Source of the DNA: Legionella sainthelensi
GTDB lineage: Bacteria > Pseudomonadota > Gammaproteobacteria > Legionellales > Legionellaceae
Assembly (NCBI RefSeq): GCF_900637685.1
Contig: NZ_LR134388.1
Location: forward strand, 1,006,001 to 1,070,000
Length of the DNA: 64,000 nucleotides
Direction of reading: 5' to 3'
A model generated the notes under the pieces. The model saw only the letters and a program-made list of their open reading frames with translations, made no database searches and was not told the DNA's origin. The stretch's first letter is position 1, and the number at the start of each line of letters is the position of its first letter. Shown piece by piece: positions 46,616-54,867 of the stretch. A program made the position numbers and the translations under genes.

Positions 46616-49600
46616 ATGTATCTTGAATCCAAGCAAATTGTATTCTCACCATCAGATCTCACACAGTTTATGGAGAGTCCTTTTGCTTCATGGATGGAAC
46701 ATCTCACAATCATACATCCGGATTTAATACCCTCCCCTGATGAAAGTGATGAGTTGCTGGATGTTTTGCATGACATGGGAAATCAACATGAGTCAGAAGT
46801 ATTAGCTGAGTTTGAAACTAAAGGGTTAACAATTGCTAATTTGCGTAAGCGGTCTGATTCATACCAAGCCACTATTGATGCTATGAAAAATGGGGCAGAT
46901 GTCATTTATCAGGCACATTTAGAATTGTTACCCTTTAAAGGGTATGCGGATTTTTTAATTAAGGTCCCAGGTAAAAGTATTTTTGGAGATTATTGCTATG
47001 AGATTTGGGATACCAAATTAGCAAAGTCAGTTAAAGCTTATTTTCTGGTGCAATTATGTTGTTATGCTGAAATGCTTGGAGTAATGCAGCAAAAGAGGGC
47101 TGAGCATATCACTATTATTCTAGGTAACAAGGAACAAAAACGATTTAGACTTAATGATTATTTTTATTTCTACCAGAATCTTAAACAAAAATTTTTATCT
47201 GAGCATCTACATTTTGAGCCAAATAAATGTCCAGATCCAGCCTCATCAAGAAGCTGGGGAAGATGGAGCACATATGCCGAAAGTCTGTTATTAAAAGCTG
47301 ATCACCTGATACAGGTCGCTACCATTACTTCAGTACAAATCAAGAAATTGAATAAAGCTGGCATCAATACCATGACTGCTTTAGCCGAAGCAAATAGTAA
47401 CAATGTAAAAGGCATGAAACCTGAATTATTTGAGCGACTAAAAGCTCAAGCCAAAGTCCAAAAAGAGAGTATTGGAAGAAAAATACCAGCTTACCAGTTA
47501 ATCGATAATGATGATGGAAAAAAGCAGGGATTGGCTTTGCTACCCACACTATCCAAAAATGATATCTTTTTTGATATTGAAGGATTCCCTCTGGAAGACG
47601 GAGGTTTGGAGTATCTTTGGGGTGTGGCTTATTTTGACGATAATAACCAGCGTCAATATATGGATTTTTGGGCGCATGACAGAGATCAGGAAAAAGAGAG
47701 TTTCAGGGCATTTATTGAATGGACTTATCAACGATGGCAACAGGATCCATCTATGCACATATACCATTATGCCAGCTATGAAATTACAGCTTGTCGTAAA
47801 CTAATGAGTAGGTATGGTGTATGTGAATACGAAGTTGACCAGTTGCTACGCAATGAAGGATTTGTGGATTTATATAAAATCGTAAAAGGTGCTTTGTTAA
47901 TAGGCGAACCACGTTATTCGATTAAAAATGTTGAGCATTTATACCGTGCCAAACGAGATACAGAGGTAGGTTCTGGAGGGGATTCAGTCGTTGTCTACGA
48001 ACGGTGGCGAGAAAATCCTGACGGTGATACCTGGCAGACCTCCAAGGTATTAAATGATATCCGTTCTTACAACATTGATGATTGTAATTCTACTCAAGAG
48101 TTAGTGGTCTGGTTACGAGACAAGCAGAAATCCAGCGGCATTTGCTTCCTTGGTAAAACAGAATTAGTTGAGCCTGAAATTAAAGAAGAAATTAATGAGG
48201 GTATTAAGCTTCGCAATAACTTGCTGGCACGAGTCTCGCAATTAAAAGATGAGGGTAAGGAACAATTATCTAAAATTAATACTGTGATGGCATGGTCAAT
48301 CGAGTTTCATAGACGTGAATCAAAACCCGTGTTTTGGCGTCTGTTTGATCGATTAGGGTTAAGTAAAGAAGAATTATTAGATGATATTGATTGCCTGGCC
48401 TTTTGTCATAGAACTGAAAAACTACCTTATAAGCCAACCCCCAAAGCTCGTAATTTAGTTTATGAATATTCATTTGATCCAACTCAGGAATTCAAGGGTA
48501 ATGCAAAAGATTACTATTTGTTAGGGAATGAGACTCCCGATGGTAAAAACATTAAAGCGGCTTATCATGCAGAAGGTAGCGATTTGGATCATGGGATTAT
48601 TGCACTGCAGATAAAAGATGAGCCAGATAGCCCGATTACTTTGATTCCGAATGAATATATTAAGCCTGACCCAATACCTCAAGCAATTACAAAGCAGGCG
48701 GAAGCGTTTGCAAAAGGGGAGCTTGCGCAAACAGCTATAGTTGATTTTCTGGGTAAATCTATCCCCAGAATCAATGGACATAATTCAGGTCAGCCAATCG
48801 CTCCTAGCCATGATCCTAAACAACGATTGAATGAAATCATTCAGGCAGTTATGAATCTGAATAACAGTTATCTGACGATACAAGGACCACCAGGAGCTGG
48901 TAAGACATACACAGGTAAACATTTAATTGCTGAATTGATTAAACGAGGTAAGAAAGTAGGCATATCTTCTAATAGCCATAAAGCGATTAATAATTTATTG
49001 ATTAGCACTGCTCAATACTGCCATAAAGAGGGAATTACGGGATATTTTGCTTGTGCAAGTAATACTGACCCAGCTATTGATGATTTGAAGATTAGTGTGC
49101 TGGAAAATAAAGATATTGCTGGCTTTTTGCAGGCTGGCTGTGTTGTAGGAACTACCGCTTGGGGTTTTTCCAGAGATGATCTTGAAAATGCCTTTGATTA
49201 TCTGTTTATTGATGAAGCCGGACAAGTTAGTGTTGCCAATTTAATTGCTATGAGTCAATCAACCTCCAATATCATCTTAATGGGGGATCAGATGCAATTA
49301 GGTCAGCCTTCACAAGGAAGCCATCCAGAGGACAGTGGCTTATCGATTTTGGATTATCTGTTACATTCGACCCCAACTATACCTGATTCCATGGGTGTAT
49401 TTTTGGGAACAACATACCGTATGCATTCGGCTGTAAACCACTTCATTAGCGAAGCTATATATGAGGGTAAATTGGAAACCGCCCCAGAGAATGACGAGCA
49501 ATTGATAACTGTACCTGCAGGGTATCATGGTGTATTAAACAAGGAAGCTGGAATAATCACTGTACCCGTGATGCATGAAGGCAATACGCAAGCTAGTGAC

Positions 49601-50014
49601 GAAGAAATTGAACAAATTGTTGTTTTGGCTCATGAATTGTTGGGAAGGACTTTTAATGCTAAAAACGGTCAACAAAGAATGATTGATTGGAAAGATATAT
49701 TGTTTGTTGCTCCATATAATTATCAGGTCAATAAACTCAAAGCGGCTCTTGGCGATCAGGCTAGGGTAGGGAGTGTAGATAAATTCCAAGGGCAAGAAGC
49801 GCCTGTTGTGTTTCTAAGCATGTGCGCAAGCAGTGCTAACGAGTCTCCTCGCGGGTTAAATTTTCTTTTTGATAAAAATCGCATTAATGTTGCGGTATCA
49901 AGAGCACAATGTATGGCAATTGTGGTTTATTCTCCAGCGTTGCTGGATTCCGTACCAAATAACGTCGATCAAATCACTATGATGAATTTGTTTTGCCAAT
50001 TAGTGAAAGAGTAA
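46616..50014 (+). CDS. RecB-like nuclease / superfamily 1 helicase fusion protein
   Basis: The 1132-residue protein joins several nucleic-acid domains. Residues about 1-200 resemble the TM0106-type RecB-like nuclease (VYQAHLELLPFKGYADFLIK-like region, then YEIWDTKLAKSVKAY with the catalytic Asp/Lys pair). About 315-510 is an RNase H-like exonuclease region with FDIEG and DLYKIVKGALLIGEPRYSIK and a late NIDDC. About 750-1130 is an SF1 helicase: Walker A GPPGAGKT, DEAGQ as Walker B, GDQMQLGQPSQG, VDKFQGQE and NVAVSRAQ. It resembles Dna2/Upf1-type enzymes. Location beside the tRNA in a mobile region suggests genome-defence or element maintenance. Confidence 0.85.
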   Translation: MYLESKQIVFSPSDLTQFMESPFASWMEHLTIIHPDLIPSPDESDELLDVLHDMGNQHESEVLAEFETKGLTIANLRKRSDSYQATIDAMKNGADVIYQAHLELLPFKGYADFLIKVPGKSIFGDYCYEIWDTKLAKSVKAYFLVQLCCYAEMLGVMQQKRAEHITIILGNKEQKRFRLNDYFYFYQNLKQKFLSEHLHFEPNKCPDPASSRSWGRWSTYAESLLLKADHLIQVATITSVQIKKLNKAGINTMTALAEANSNNVKGMKPELFERLKAQAKVQKESIGRKIPAYQLIDNDDGKKQGLALLPTLSKNDIFFDIEGFPLEDGGLEYLWGVAYFDDNNQRQYMDFWAHDRDQEKESFRAFIEWTYQRWQQDPSMHIYHYASYEITACRKLMSRYGVCEYEVDQLLRNEGFVDLYKIVKGALLIGEPRYSIKNVEHLYRAKRDTEVGSGGDSVVVYERWRENPDGDTWQTSKVLNDIRSYNIDDCNSTQELVVWLRDKQKSSGICFLGKTELVEPEIKEEINEGIKLRNNLLARVSQLKDEGKEQLSKINTVMAWSIEFHRRESKPVFWRLFDRLGLSKEELLDDIDCLAFCHRTEKLPYKPTPKARNLVYEYSFDPTQEFKGNAKDYYLLGNETPDGKNIKAAYHAEGSDLDHGIIALQIKDEPDSPITLIPNEYIKPDPIPQAITKQAEAFAKGELAQTAIVDFLGKSIPRINGHNSGQPIAPSHDPKQRLNEIIQAVMNLNNSYLTIQGPPGAGKTYTGKHLIAELIKRGKKVGISSNSHKAINNLLISTAQYCHKEGITGYFACASNTDPAIDDLKISVLENKDIAGFLQAGCVVGTTAWGFSRDDLENAFDYLFIDEAGQVSVANLIAMSQSTSNIILMGDQMQLGQPSQGSHPEDSGLSILDYLLHSTPTIPDSMGVFLGTTYRMHSAVNHFISEAIYEGKLETAPENDEQLITVPAGYHGVLNKEAGIITVPVMHEGNTQASDEEIEQIVVLAHELLGRTFNAKNGQQRMIDWKDILFVAPYNYQVNKLKAALGDQARVGSVDKFQGQEAPVVFLSMCASSANESPRGLNFLFDKNRINVAVSRAQCMAIVVYSPALLDSVPNNVDQITMMNLFCQLVKE

Positions 50015-50110
50015 CAATTTGTTTGATCTAAATACAAACAAAATACGAGATAAATAATCATTTTGTGGGTTTATATGGATCATAGTGTAAAAAAACACGC
50101 CTTAATATTA

Positions 50111-50139
50111 TTGTTTTGGTGAAATAATAAAATTATAAT
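50111..50139 (+). promoter_or_regulatory. Promoter candidate for the mini-gene/oxygenase operon
   Basis: TTGTTT (50111-50116) and a perfect TATAAT (50134-50139) are 17 bases apart and lie 38 bases before the 21-residue ORF. Confidence 0.5.
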
Positions 50140-50177
50140 CTGAATCTGTTATTCAAGGATATTAATAAGGAGATGTT

Positions 50178-50243
50178 ATGAACGTATATTATTCTAATAG
50201 AATTGATGCCGATGAAGATAAGGATGAATATATGCCTTGGTAA
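50178..50243 (+). CDS. 21-residue acidic mini-protein, candidate peptide precursor
   Basis: ATG 50178 follows a strong AAGGAG ribosome binding site at normal spacing, and the ORF reads MNVYYSNRIDADEDKDEYMP plus a final Trp before TAA. It is acidic (six Asp/Glu against two Lys/Arg), with three Tyr and a C-terminal Pro-Trp. It is too short for a normal enzyme. A good promoter and SD, the hairpin after the stop, and the 2-oxoglutarate/Fe(II) oxygenase gene next in line suggest a ribosomally made peptide that the oxygenase modifies. It could instead be a regulatory leader peptide. No homologue is known to me. Confidence 0.5.
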   Translation: MNVYYSNRIDADEDKDEYMPW

Positions 50244-50245
50244 AT

Positions 50246-50269
50246 AAAGGAGATGCTTATATCTCCTTT
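50246..50269 (+). promoter_or_regulatory. 9-bp hairpin between mini-gene and oxygenase gene
   Basis: AAAGGAGAT (50246-50254) and ATCTCCTTT (50261-50269) form a perfect stem with a six-base loop, three bases after the mini-gene stop. The stem masks an AAAGGAG sequence. It could attenuate transcription, protect the 3' end of the mini-gene message, or lower enzyme expression relative to peptide. Confidence 0.6.
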
Positions 50270-50286
50270 GATAATTTTATATTGAT

Positions 50287-51045
50287 ATGAAATTAGTTTT
50301 AAACAATGATGTTCTTGCTGTAATTGATGACTTCTTAGAGCTATCAGCTTTTGAAAAAATTTGGAATTTTATTCAAACTGAAAAATTCAAGTTTGTTCAC
50401 TCTTCTAAATGGGTAAATGCTTTTAGTCTTGAGGATGGATCTCCTTTATGGGGCAGCGTTACTATTTCTCATCCTAGGCCTGAAGCCTGCACAACAGAGC
50501 AAATTTACCCTACAAACACAACCATTGATTTATTTATAAATGAATTAATTGCAAGATCCCCTGAGTATTCTCATTTAATTGGTTTCAAAGACAGAGATTG
50601 GGATTTTTTCTATGCTAGACCTTATCTATATCCTAGAGGCTCAGGTCTTTCTTGGCATACTGATGGTAAGTACAAAATTTCAGGTGCCTATGTATATTAC
50701 TGCCATCCCATTTGGGACATAAATTGGGGAGCTGAATTATTGATTAATCCTACACCTCAACTTGACTTCGATTATCCTGAAGTGACGTTAATCAATAATA
50801 AGAAGAAAAAGGTAGGATACCATCTTAATAGCTCTGAATTGAATAAGTATGCTGATGACGGAATTGGATATTATATTGTTCCCAAACCCAATAGATTGGT
50901 TATTTTTAAAAATAATATTCTGCACTGTATAAAAAAAGTAGAAAATGCGGCAGGAAATCATGTAAGGGCATCGATAACAGGTTTTTTTATGAGTAATGAC
51001 AAAATACATGAAACGAAAGAGGCAGAAAAAGAACATTCAATCTGA
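50287..51045 (+). CDS. 2-oxoglutarate/Fe(II)-dependent oxygenase, prolyl-hydroxylase type
   Basis: The 252-residue protein has the double-stranded beta-helix iron site of the prolyl-4-hydroxylase-like family: SWHTDGKY gives His124 and Asp126, NNILHCIKKV gives the distal His213, and VRASITGFF gives Arg227 for 2-oxoglutarate. Such enzymes hydroxylate or otherwise oxidise protein, peptide or small-molecule substrates. The gene has a poor ribosome binding site and follows the mini-gene and its hairpin by about 40 bases. The neighbouring peptide contains Pro, Asp, Tyr and Trp, all possible substrates. Substrate identity is inference. Confidence 0.82.
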   Translation: MKLVLNNDVLAVIDDFLELSAFEKIWNFIQTEKFKFVHSSKWVNAFSLEDGSPLWGSVTISHPRPEACTTEQIYPTNTTIDLFINELIARSPEYSHLIGFKDRDWDFFYARPYLYPRGSGLSWHTDGKYKISGAYVYYCHPIWDINWGAELLINPTPQLDFDYPEVTLINNKKKKVGYHLNSSELNKYADDGIGYYIVPKPNRLVIFKNNILHCIKKVENAAGNHVRASITGFFMSNDKIHETKEAEKEHSI

Positions 51046-51121
51046 CAATTATTTGAATTAGTTTAGTCCCGCCAGATTATAGATAACTATCAATCTTAAT
51101 ATATATGATTGGAATTAATTA

Positions 51122-52189
51122 ATGAATTTAGTGCATGAAATCACACCTACACTAGCTCAAGAAAAGGTAAATTTTGTTATTTTGGTACCCAATACTGATG
51201 AGGCAGTTTTATCTAACTTTATACTTAGAGTAGAGGATATTCCTTATAATGAACAACCTGGTCATTATCAATTTAAAAAATGGTCTGCTTGGTGTTCTGC
51301 TCATTTCTCTTCTTATTACTACTATATTAAGTATAAAAATGCTCTCTTAAGATGTAAGCAATTTTTGTATGACTTTGGACCATTATCAACATTAGATCAC
51401 GCCGCTCTATACGATCATTGGGTTTGGGAAATGAAACCCTATGTATTGAATCAGGAAAATGTTTGTTGGATTGGCTATGACTATTCAAAATCGAAAACAT
51501 TAACTTATTTATCCCATGGGACTAATATTGAACTCCGTCTACTTGAAGGTAACTTGAACGATGAAGAGTTCTTAGAACTTTGTAAATTTTTTTCTCCTCT
51601 TTCATCATCAAATGAAATCTTAAAAAAGAATTTTTTTGAACTATCCTATTGGTCTCGTTACAACAACTGCCTAGAGAATGCATGTATTAATAGAAATGAA
51701 TATAAACCACCTTCAAGTATATGGAATTTAAGATGGCCATTACATAATATTCTTAGAAGCAGCAAACCGGATCTCAATATAAAGTATTTAAACCAGCTTA
51801 ACTTAGATTTTAATCTGGATAGTCAAATTATTTATGGTAATGGAAATCAAATTGAAGAGATTCAATTTGTTATGTTTCCGAAAAATGGAAAGAAAAACCA
51901 AATTGCGTGGTTTCGTGTTTTTAATAAAGCCTCCTTTCCAATAAAGAAACCAGCACTTTCTAGATTGCCTAATATGAACTCATTTAGTGGATATAGTAAT
52001 TTTAATTTAACAGTCCTAAATCCGAAGAGTGGTTTGATTTCGAGCAATATATATATTGCAAGTTTTAATAATTGTTATGGACCACATGATGCCCTTTGGT
52101 GGGATAATGAAAATGCTTATCTACTGCAACTGAGTGCTAGCACTAATAACTCTATAGAGTATTTGAAAGGAATTTTTGTTAACTTATAG
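51122..52189 (+). CDS. Unrecognised protein downstream of the oxygenase
   Basis: The 355-residue soluble protein is rich in Asn, Tyr, Trp and Phe, with many aromatic clusters (HFSSYYYYIKYKNAL; WNLRWPLHNIL; HDALWWDNENAY). No signal peptide, membrane segment or catalytic motif was recognised. It lies 76 bases after the oxygenase on the same strand and is probably co-transcribed. The aromatic content and unusual sequence suggest a binding or carrier partner rather than a common metabolic enzyme. A second modification enzyme of unknown type is equally possible. Confidence 0.72.
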   Translation: MNLVHEITPTLAQEKVNFVILVPNTDEAVLSNFILRVEDIPYNEQPGHYQFKKWSAWCSAHFSSYYYYIKYKNALLRCKQFLYDFGPLSTLDHAALYDHWVWEMKPYVLNQENVCWIGYDYSKSKTLTYLSHGTNIELRLLEGNLNDEEFLELCKFFSPLSSSNEILKKNFFELSYWSRYNNCLENACINRNEYKPPSSIWNLRWPLHNILRSSKPDLNIKYLNQLNLDFNLDSQIIYGNGNQIEEIQFVMFPKNGKKNQIAWFRVFNKASFPIKKPALSRLPNMNSFSGYSNFNLTVLNPKSGLISSNIYIASFNNCYGPHDALWWDNENAYLLQLSASTNNSIEYLKGIFVNL

Positions 52190-52219
52190 AAGACAAATGA
52201 TCAATAGATTTATGCATCT

Positions 52220-53053
52220 TTAGTATGGATATATTAAGCTAGCACCCAAAGCTACCAGGAATGCTCCAATCCACTGATATTGGGAAATCTTTTCACCAAT
52301 AAAATAAGCAAATATTTGGGCAAATACCACTGAGGTATTACGAAGAGTAAGGGCTAGCCCAGCTTCAGCATGACGTAATCCAATTAAAAATAGTAAAAAA
52401 GATAATGCACTTATCATTCCGCCTATAGAAGTTATTTTCCAGTTGGATTTAAGTTGTTCTTTGAATATTTTCCTTTGTTTTTTCTTCATTAAAAGAAAAA
52501 CACAGGGTAAAGCAATCCATAAAGCTGCAGAAAAGAGTGCAGCTGGGTTTGCACCATAGGCTAAAGACCGACCATAGCATAAATGATAACCAGCAATGCA
52601 GATGCCACATAGAACCGGAAATAATAATTGCCTTGATTGATCGGGGTTAAAAGTTTGGCTTGTAAGTATCAATCCAAAAAGAACAGAGGATACACCAATG
52701 GTATTAGATAAATTTATATTTTCACCAAGGAAGCATGCCGAAATAAACCAGACAATTACCATGGCGCTTCCTCGCATAATAATATAGGCTTTCCCAAGTG
52801 AAGACTGACTAAGACTGATAGCTAATGTGATTATGTAACCTCCTTCAAATAAACCAGAGGTTAGTGCCCATAAAAAGGAATCAGGTGTTTCAAACAATGG
52901 ACCAGAGAAAAAAGGAATAAATAGAAGCGAAAATAGTGTTGCAAAACTCATAATTCCCAATACTTCGTAATAGGGTGTTGAATTGCGTTTGGCAAATGTA
53001 TTCCATGCTGCATGGAGGATTGCGGATAAAATTATAAATACACCAGAACCCAT
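52220..53053 (-). CDS. EamA/DMT-family transporter
   Basis: The 277-residue protein has ten membrane helices in two similar halves, the layout of the drug/metabolite transporter (EamA) superfamily. N-terminal LSAILHAAWNTFAKR and C-terminal FAQIFAYFIGEKISQYQWIGAFLVALGASLIY are characteristic. Family members export amino acids, nucleosides or small metabolites. It converges on the oxygenase operon with a 30-base gap, so it might export its product, but the opposite orientation makes this uncertain. Confidence 0.88.
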   Translation of the reverse strand: MGSGVFIILSAILHAAWNTFAKRNSTPYYEVLGIMSFATLFSLLFIPFFSGPLFETPDSFLWALTSGLFEGGYIITLAISLSQSSLGKAYIIMRGSAMVIVWFISACFLGENINLSNTIGVSSVLFGLILTSQTFNPDQSRQLLFPVLCGICIAGYHLCYGRSLAYGANPAALFSAALWIALPCVFLLMKKKQRKIFKEQLKSNWKITSIGGMISALSFLLFLIGLRHAEAGLALTLRNTSVVFAQIFAYFIGEKISQYQWIGAFLVALGASLIYPY

Positions 53054-53165
53054 TTCAGTTCATTTCGAGATAAATAATCGATTATTGTAACATTGGACCG
53101 ACAGGCTATAACATAAATTTTTTAAAACCTAATAGAAGTTACAAAGTGATTTTAGAGCTTCAAGT

Positions 53166-53192
53166 TTTAAAAAAGATGCCCCAACGAGGGGC
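53166..53192 (-). terminator. Intrinsic terminator after ardA
   Basis: On the minus strand a GCCCC/GGGGC stem (53188-53192 with 53178-53182) with a five-base loop is followed a few bases later by TTTTTT (plus-strand A-run 53169-53174), directly after the ardA stop codon. Confidence 0.85.
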
Positions 53193-53699
53193 TTAATAGC
53201 TTGAAAAAATATATGCCTGTCTACCAAACTTTACCGAACAATAATCACTAATAAAAAGATCCCGTGCAAAAGCATCAAAATCAAAGTAGCAGATCAAACT
53301 ATCCGGCATTTGATGGGCATAACAGTCATCAAATAACTGCCTGGCAAAATCAATCTCTGAATCATAACTACCCTGGTAATGTTCCTCCAACATAGTTTGT
53401 GCATCATCTACTGAATAATCACATAGAAGGGCTAAGCCTAGCTCTCCGTGTTCTTGAATAAATGAGGCATACTCCACAATATTGCTTATTCCTTCGTACT
53501 CATGGATTTTGATGCTGCCGAATCCTTCATAATCATGTATGGCGTATTCTTCAGCATTGGGTTCAGGGCTGTTATCCAACATTTCCCAGATTTCTTCCAT
53601 GATGTCGTCTTCGCTTTGTGTGGCATCTATCCATACACCATGTAGAATGGCGTTGTTGTAAGAGGCTAAACAGGCGACGTAGATTGAAGGGGTGTCCAT
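53193..53699 (-). CDS. ardA: Antirestriction protein ArdA
   Basis: The 168-residue, very acidic protein is full length for ArdA, which mimics B-form DNA and blocks type I restriction enzymes when a mobile element enters a new cell. Family blocks are YVACLASYNNAILHGVWIDA at the N-terminus, EYAIHDYEGFG and AYIFSSY at the end. It is the last gene of the minus-strand operon that includes ssb and a small gene and is preceded by a hammerhead-like RNA. It is clear evidence that the region derives from a conjugative or integrative element. Confidence 0.93.
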   Translation of the reverse strand: MDTPSIYVACLASYNNAILHGVWIDATQSEDDIMEEIWEMLDNSPEPNAEEYAIHDYEGFGSIKIHEYEGISNIVEYASFIQEHGELGLALLCDYSVDDAQTMLEEHYQGSYDSEIDFARQLFDDCYAHQMPDSLICYFDFDAFARDLFISDYCSVKFGRQAYIFSSY

Positions 53700-53764
53700 G
53701 AGATTATCTCCTTATGTAAATGGAGCAATCCCACACGGGAGCTTGCTCCCGTGGTAGGGTATGA

Positions 53765-54187
53765 TTAAAACGGAATTTCTTCTGAATCCGGTTGCAACAT
53801 TTCACGCATCTGAGCCATGTGTTGTTCTGCGGTTTTGTTACTGGATTCATCAGCTGATTTGGGTGGGCTGAGAAGCTGAATGTGGCTAACAATAATACTT
53901 AAAGCTTGACGCGCTTTGCCTTCATTATCAGTCCATTGATTGGAACGTAATTTACCTTCGAGGTAGACCTGCGAACCTTTCTTTAAATATTCAGCGACCT
54001 TTGTCAGCTTGCCAAAAAGCACCAGCTGATGCCATTCCACTCTGGTTTGCCATTCATCATTCTGTTTGAATGACTCATTAGTAGCCAAAGTGGCAGTGAC
54101 AAAAGATTGTCCGTCTTTTCCGGCGATGCTTTTAGGATCAGCACCGAGATTACCTATTAATTGAACGCGATTTAAAGATGCGGTCAT
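53765..54187 (-). CDS. ssb: Single-stranded DNA-binding protein
   Basis: The 140-residue protein has the OB-fold of bacterial SSB (LNRVQLIGNLGADPKS, VEWHQLVLFGKLTKVAEYLKKG, VYLEGKLRSNQWTDNEGK) and ends in the acidic tail DSEEIPF, the usual SSB C-terminal partner-binding motif (DDDIPF). It is probably the mobile element's own SSB, encoded 65 bases before ardA, and may protect single-stranded DNA during transfer. Chromosomal SSB is normally longer and not next to ardA. Confidence 0.93.
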   Translation of the reverse strand: MTASLNRVQLIGNLGADPKSIAGKDGQSFVTATLATNESFKQNDEWQTRVEWHQLVLFGKLTKVAEYLKKGSQVYLEGKLRSNQWTDNEGKARQALSIIVSHIQLLSPPKSADESSNKTAEQHMAQMREMLQPDSEEIPF

Positions 54188-54286
54188 TTTATTCTCCTGT
54201 TATTGTTGGCGTGGATGGCATAACAGAAAAAGACCCGCATAGGCAGATGGTTTTCTGTTATGCGGATAAGGCTTTAATTACTTCAA

Positions 54287-54481
54287 TTAACAAGCGATTC
54301 GTTGAGTATTGAACTGTTTGACAAAGGAGAGCAGTGATTCCAATTTGTTTAAACTTAGCTCTGCTTGCTGAATGTCATGGGTGTTAATTTGAAGTCGGTG
54401 GCGGCTTAAATCATTTACACAACAATTCAGCTCAAAGAGCAAATGTTCAATCTCAAGTTGTACTGGTTCCTGTTGTTGCAT
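54287..54481 (-). CDS. Small helical hypothetical protein in the ssb-ardA operon
   Basis: A 64-residue protein starting MQQQEPVQLEIEHLLFEL with a strong AAGGAG site upstream. The frame extends to 54535, but the ribosome binding site fixes the ATG at 54481. The sequence is helical and charged, with no recognised family. It is the first gene of the operon small gene-ssb-ardA on the minus strand and lies about 170 bases downstream of the conserved pseudoknot and hammerhead-like RNA. Confidence 0.7.
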   Translation of the reverse strand: MQQQEPVQLEIEHLLFELNCCVNDLSRHRLQINTHDIQQAELSLNKLESLLSFVKQFNTQRIAC

Positions 54482-54648
54482 GGTATGCTCCTTAGGGGTA
54501 GGGAGGATTAGCCCCAAAAGGACTATTAATCCCAATTGGGTTATGCAAAAAAGATCACCGAAACATCGGTTGATTTACCTGGTTATTAATGATGACGTGC
54601 TTAAAGCACTCCTCGGGCGTAAAGCCTTAAAGATATCTCCTAATGGGT

Positions 54649-54692
54649 TTCCCTGCTAAACGCTTTGCCATGGAATTAGGGAACAAGATGGC
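54649..54692 (-). ncRNA. Conserved pseudoknot element, copy 1 (downstream of hammerhead)
   Basis: On the minus strand GCCAU (54688-54692), UUCCCU (54678-54683), AUGGC (54667-54671) and AGGGAA (54649-54654) occur in that order. The first pairs with the third and the second with the fourth, so the helices cross. The same arrangement is found at 60937-60980 with GCCAC/GUGGC, a compensatory change of one pair. It lies between the ribozyme and the operon's first gene and may control translation or processing. Confidence 0.6.
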
Positions 54693-54696
54693 ATAT

Positions 54697-54742
54697 CACA
54701 AGACCTAGGTTTCGTCAGAATTGCACTGACTCATCAGTTGTG
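54697..54742 (-). ncRNA. Hammerhead ribozyme candidate 1 (type I), 5' end of small gene-ssb-ardA transcript
   Basis: Minus-strand reading: CACAA, CUGAUGA (54731-54737), stem II GUCAG/CUGAC (54726-54730 with 54714-54718) with a seven-base loop, GAAA (54710-54713), stem III within ACCUAGGU (54703-54710), UC, then UUGUG. Stem I CACAA/UUGUG is fully paired. Every core base of the hammerhead consensus is present. Cleavage would fall between 54702 and 54701. Stem III is very short and self-complementary, so it may act as a dimer. A possible promoter (TTCTTG 17 bases from GATAAT, plus 54753-54781) places the start of the RNA right at stem I. Confidence 0.75.
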
Positions 54743-54867
54743 TTGATTTCAGATTATCAAGCCAGTATGGGAAATCAAGAACTTTTTCCTGTTGATATTA
54801 AATGAACGTAATTGAATCATGATTAACTTTAATGTATTAGATATAAAATATTTATTCAGAGGAAATA

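Noticed and set aside
54649..54742. Annotation of the leader RNAs simply as the radC RNA motif
   Set aside because: The gene context is similar, but I cannot recall the radC consensus precisely enough, whereas the hammerhead core is visible base by base.
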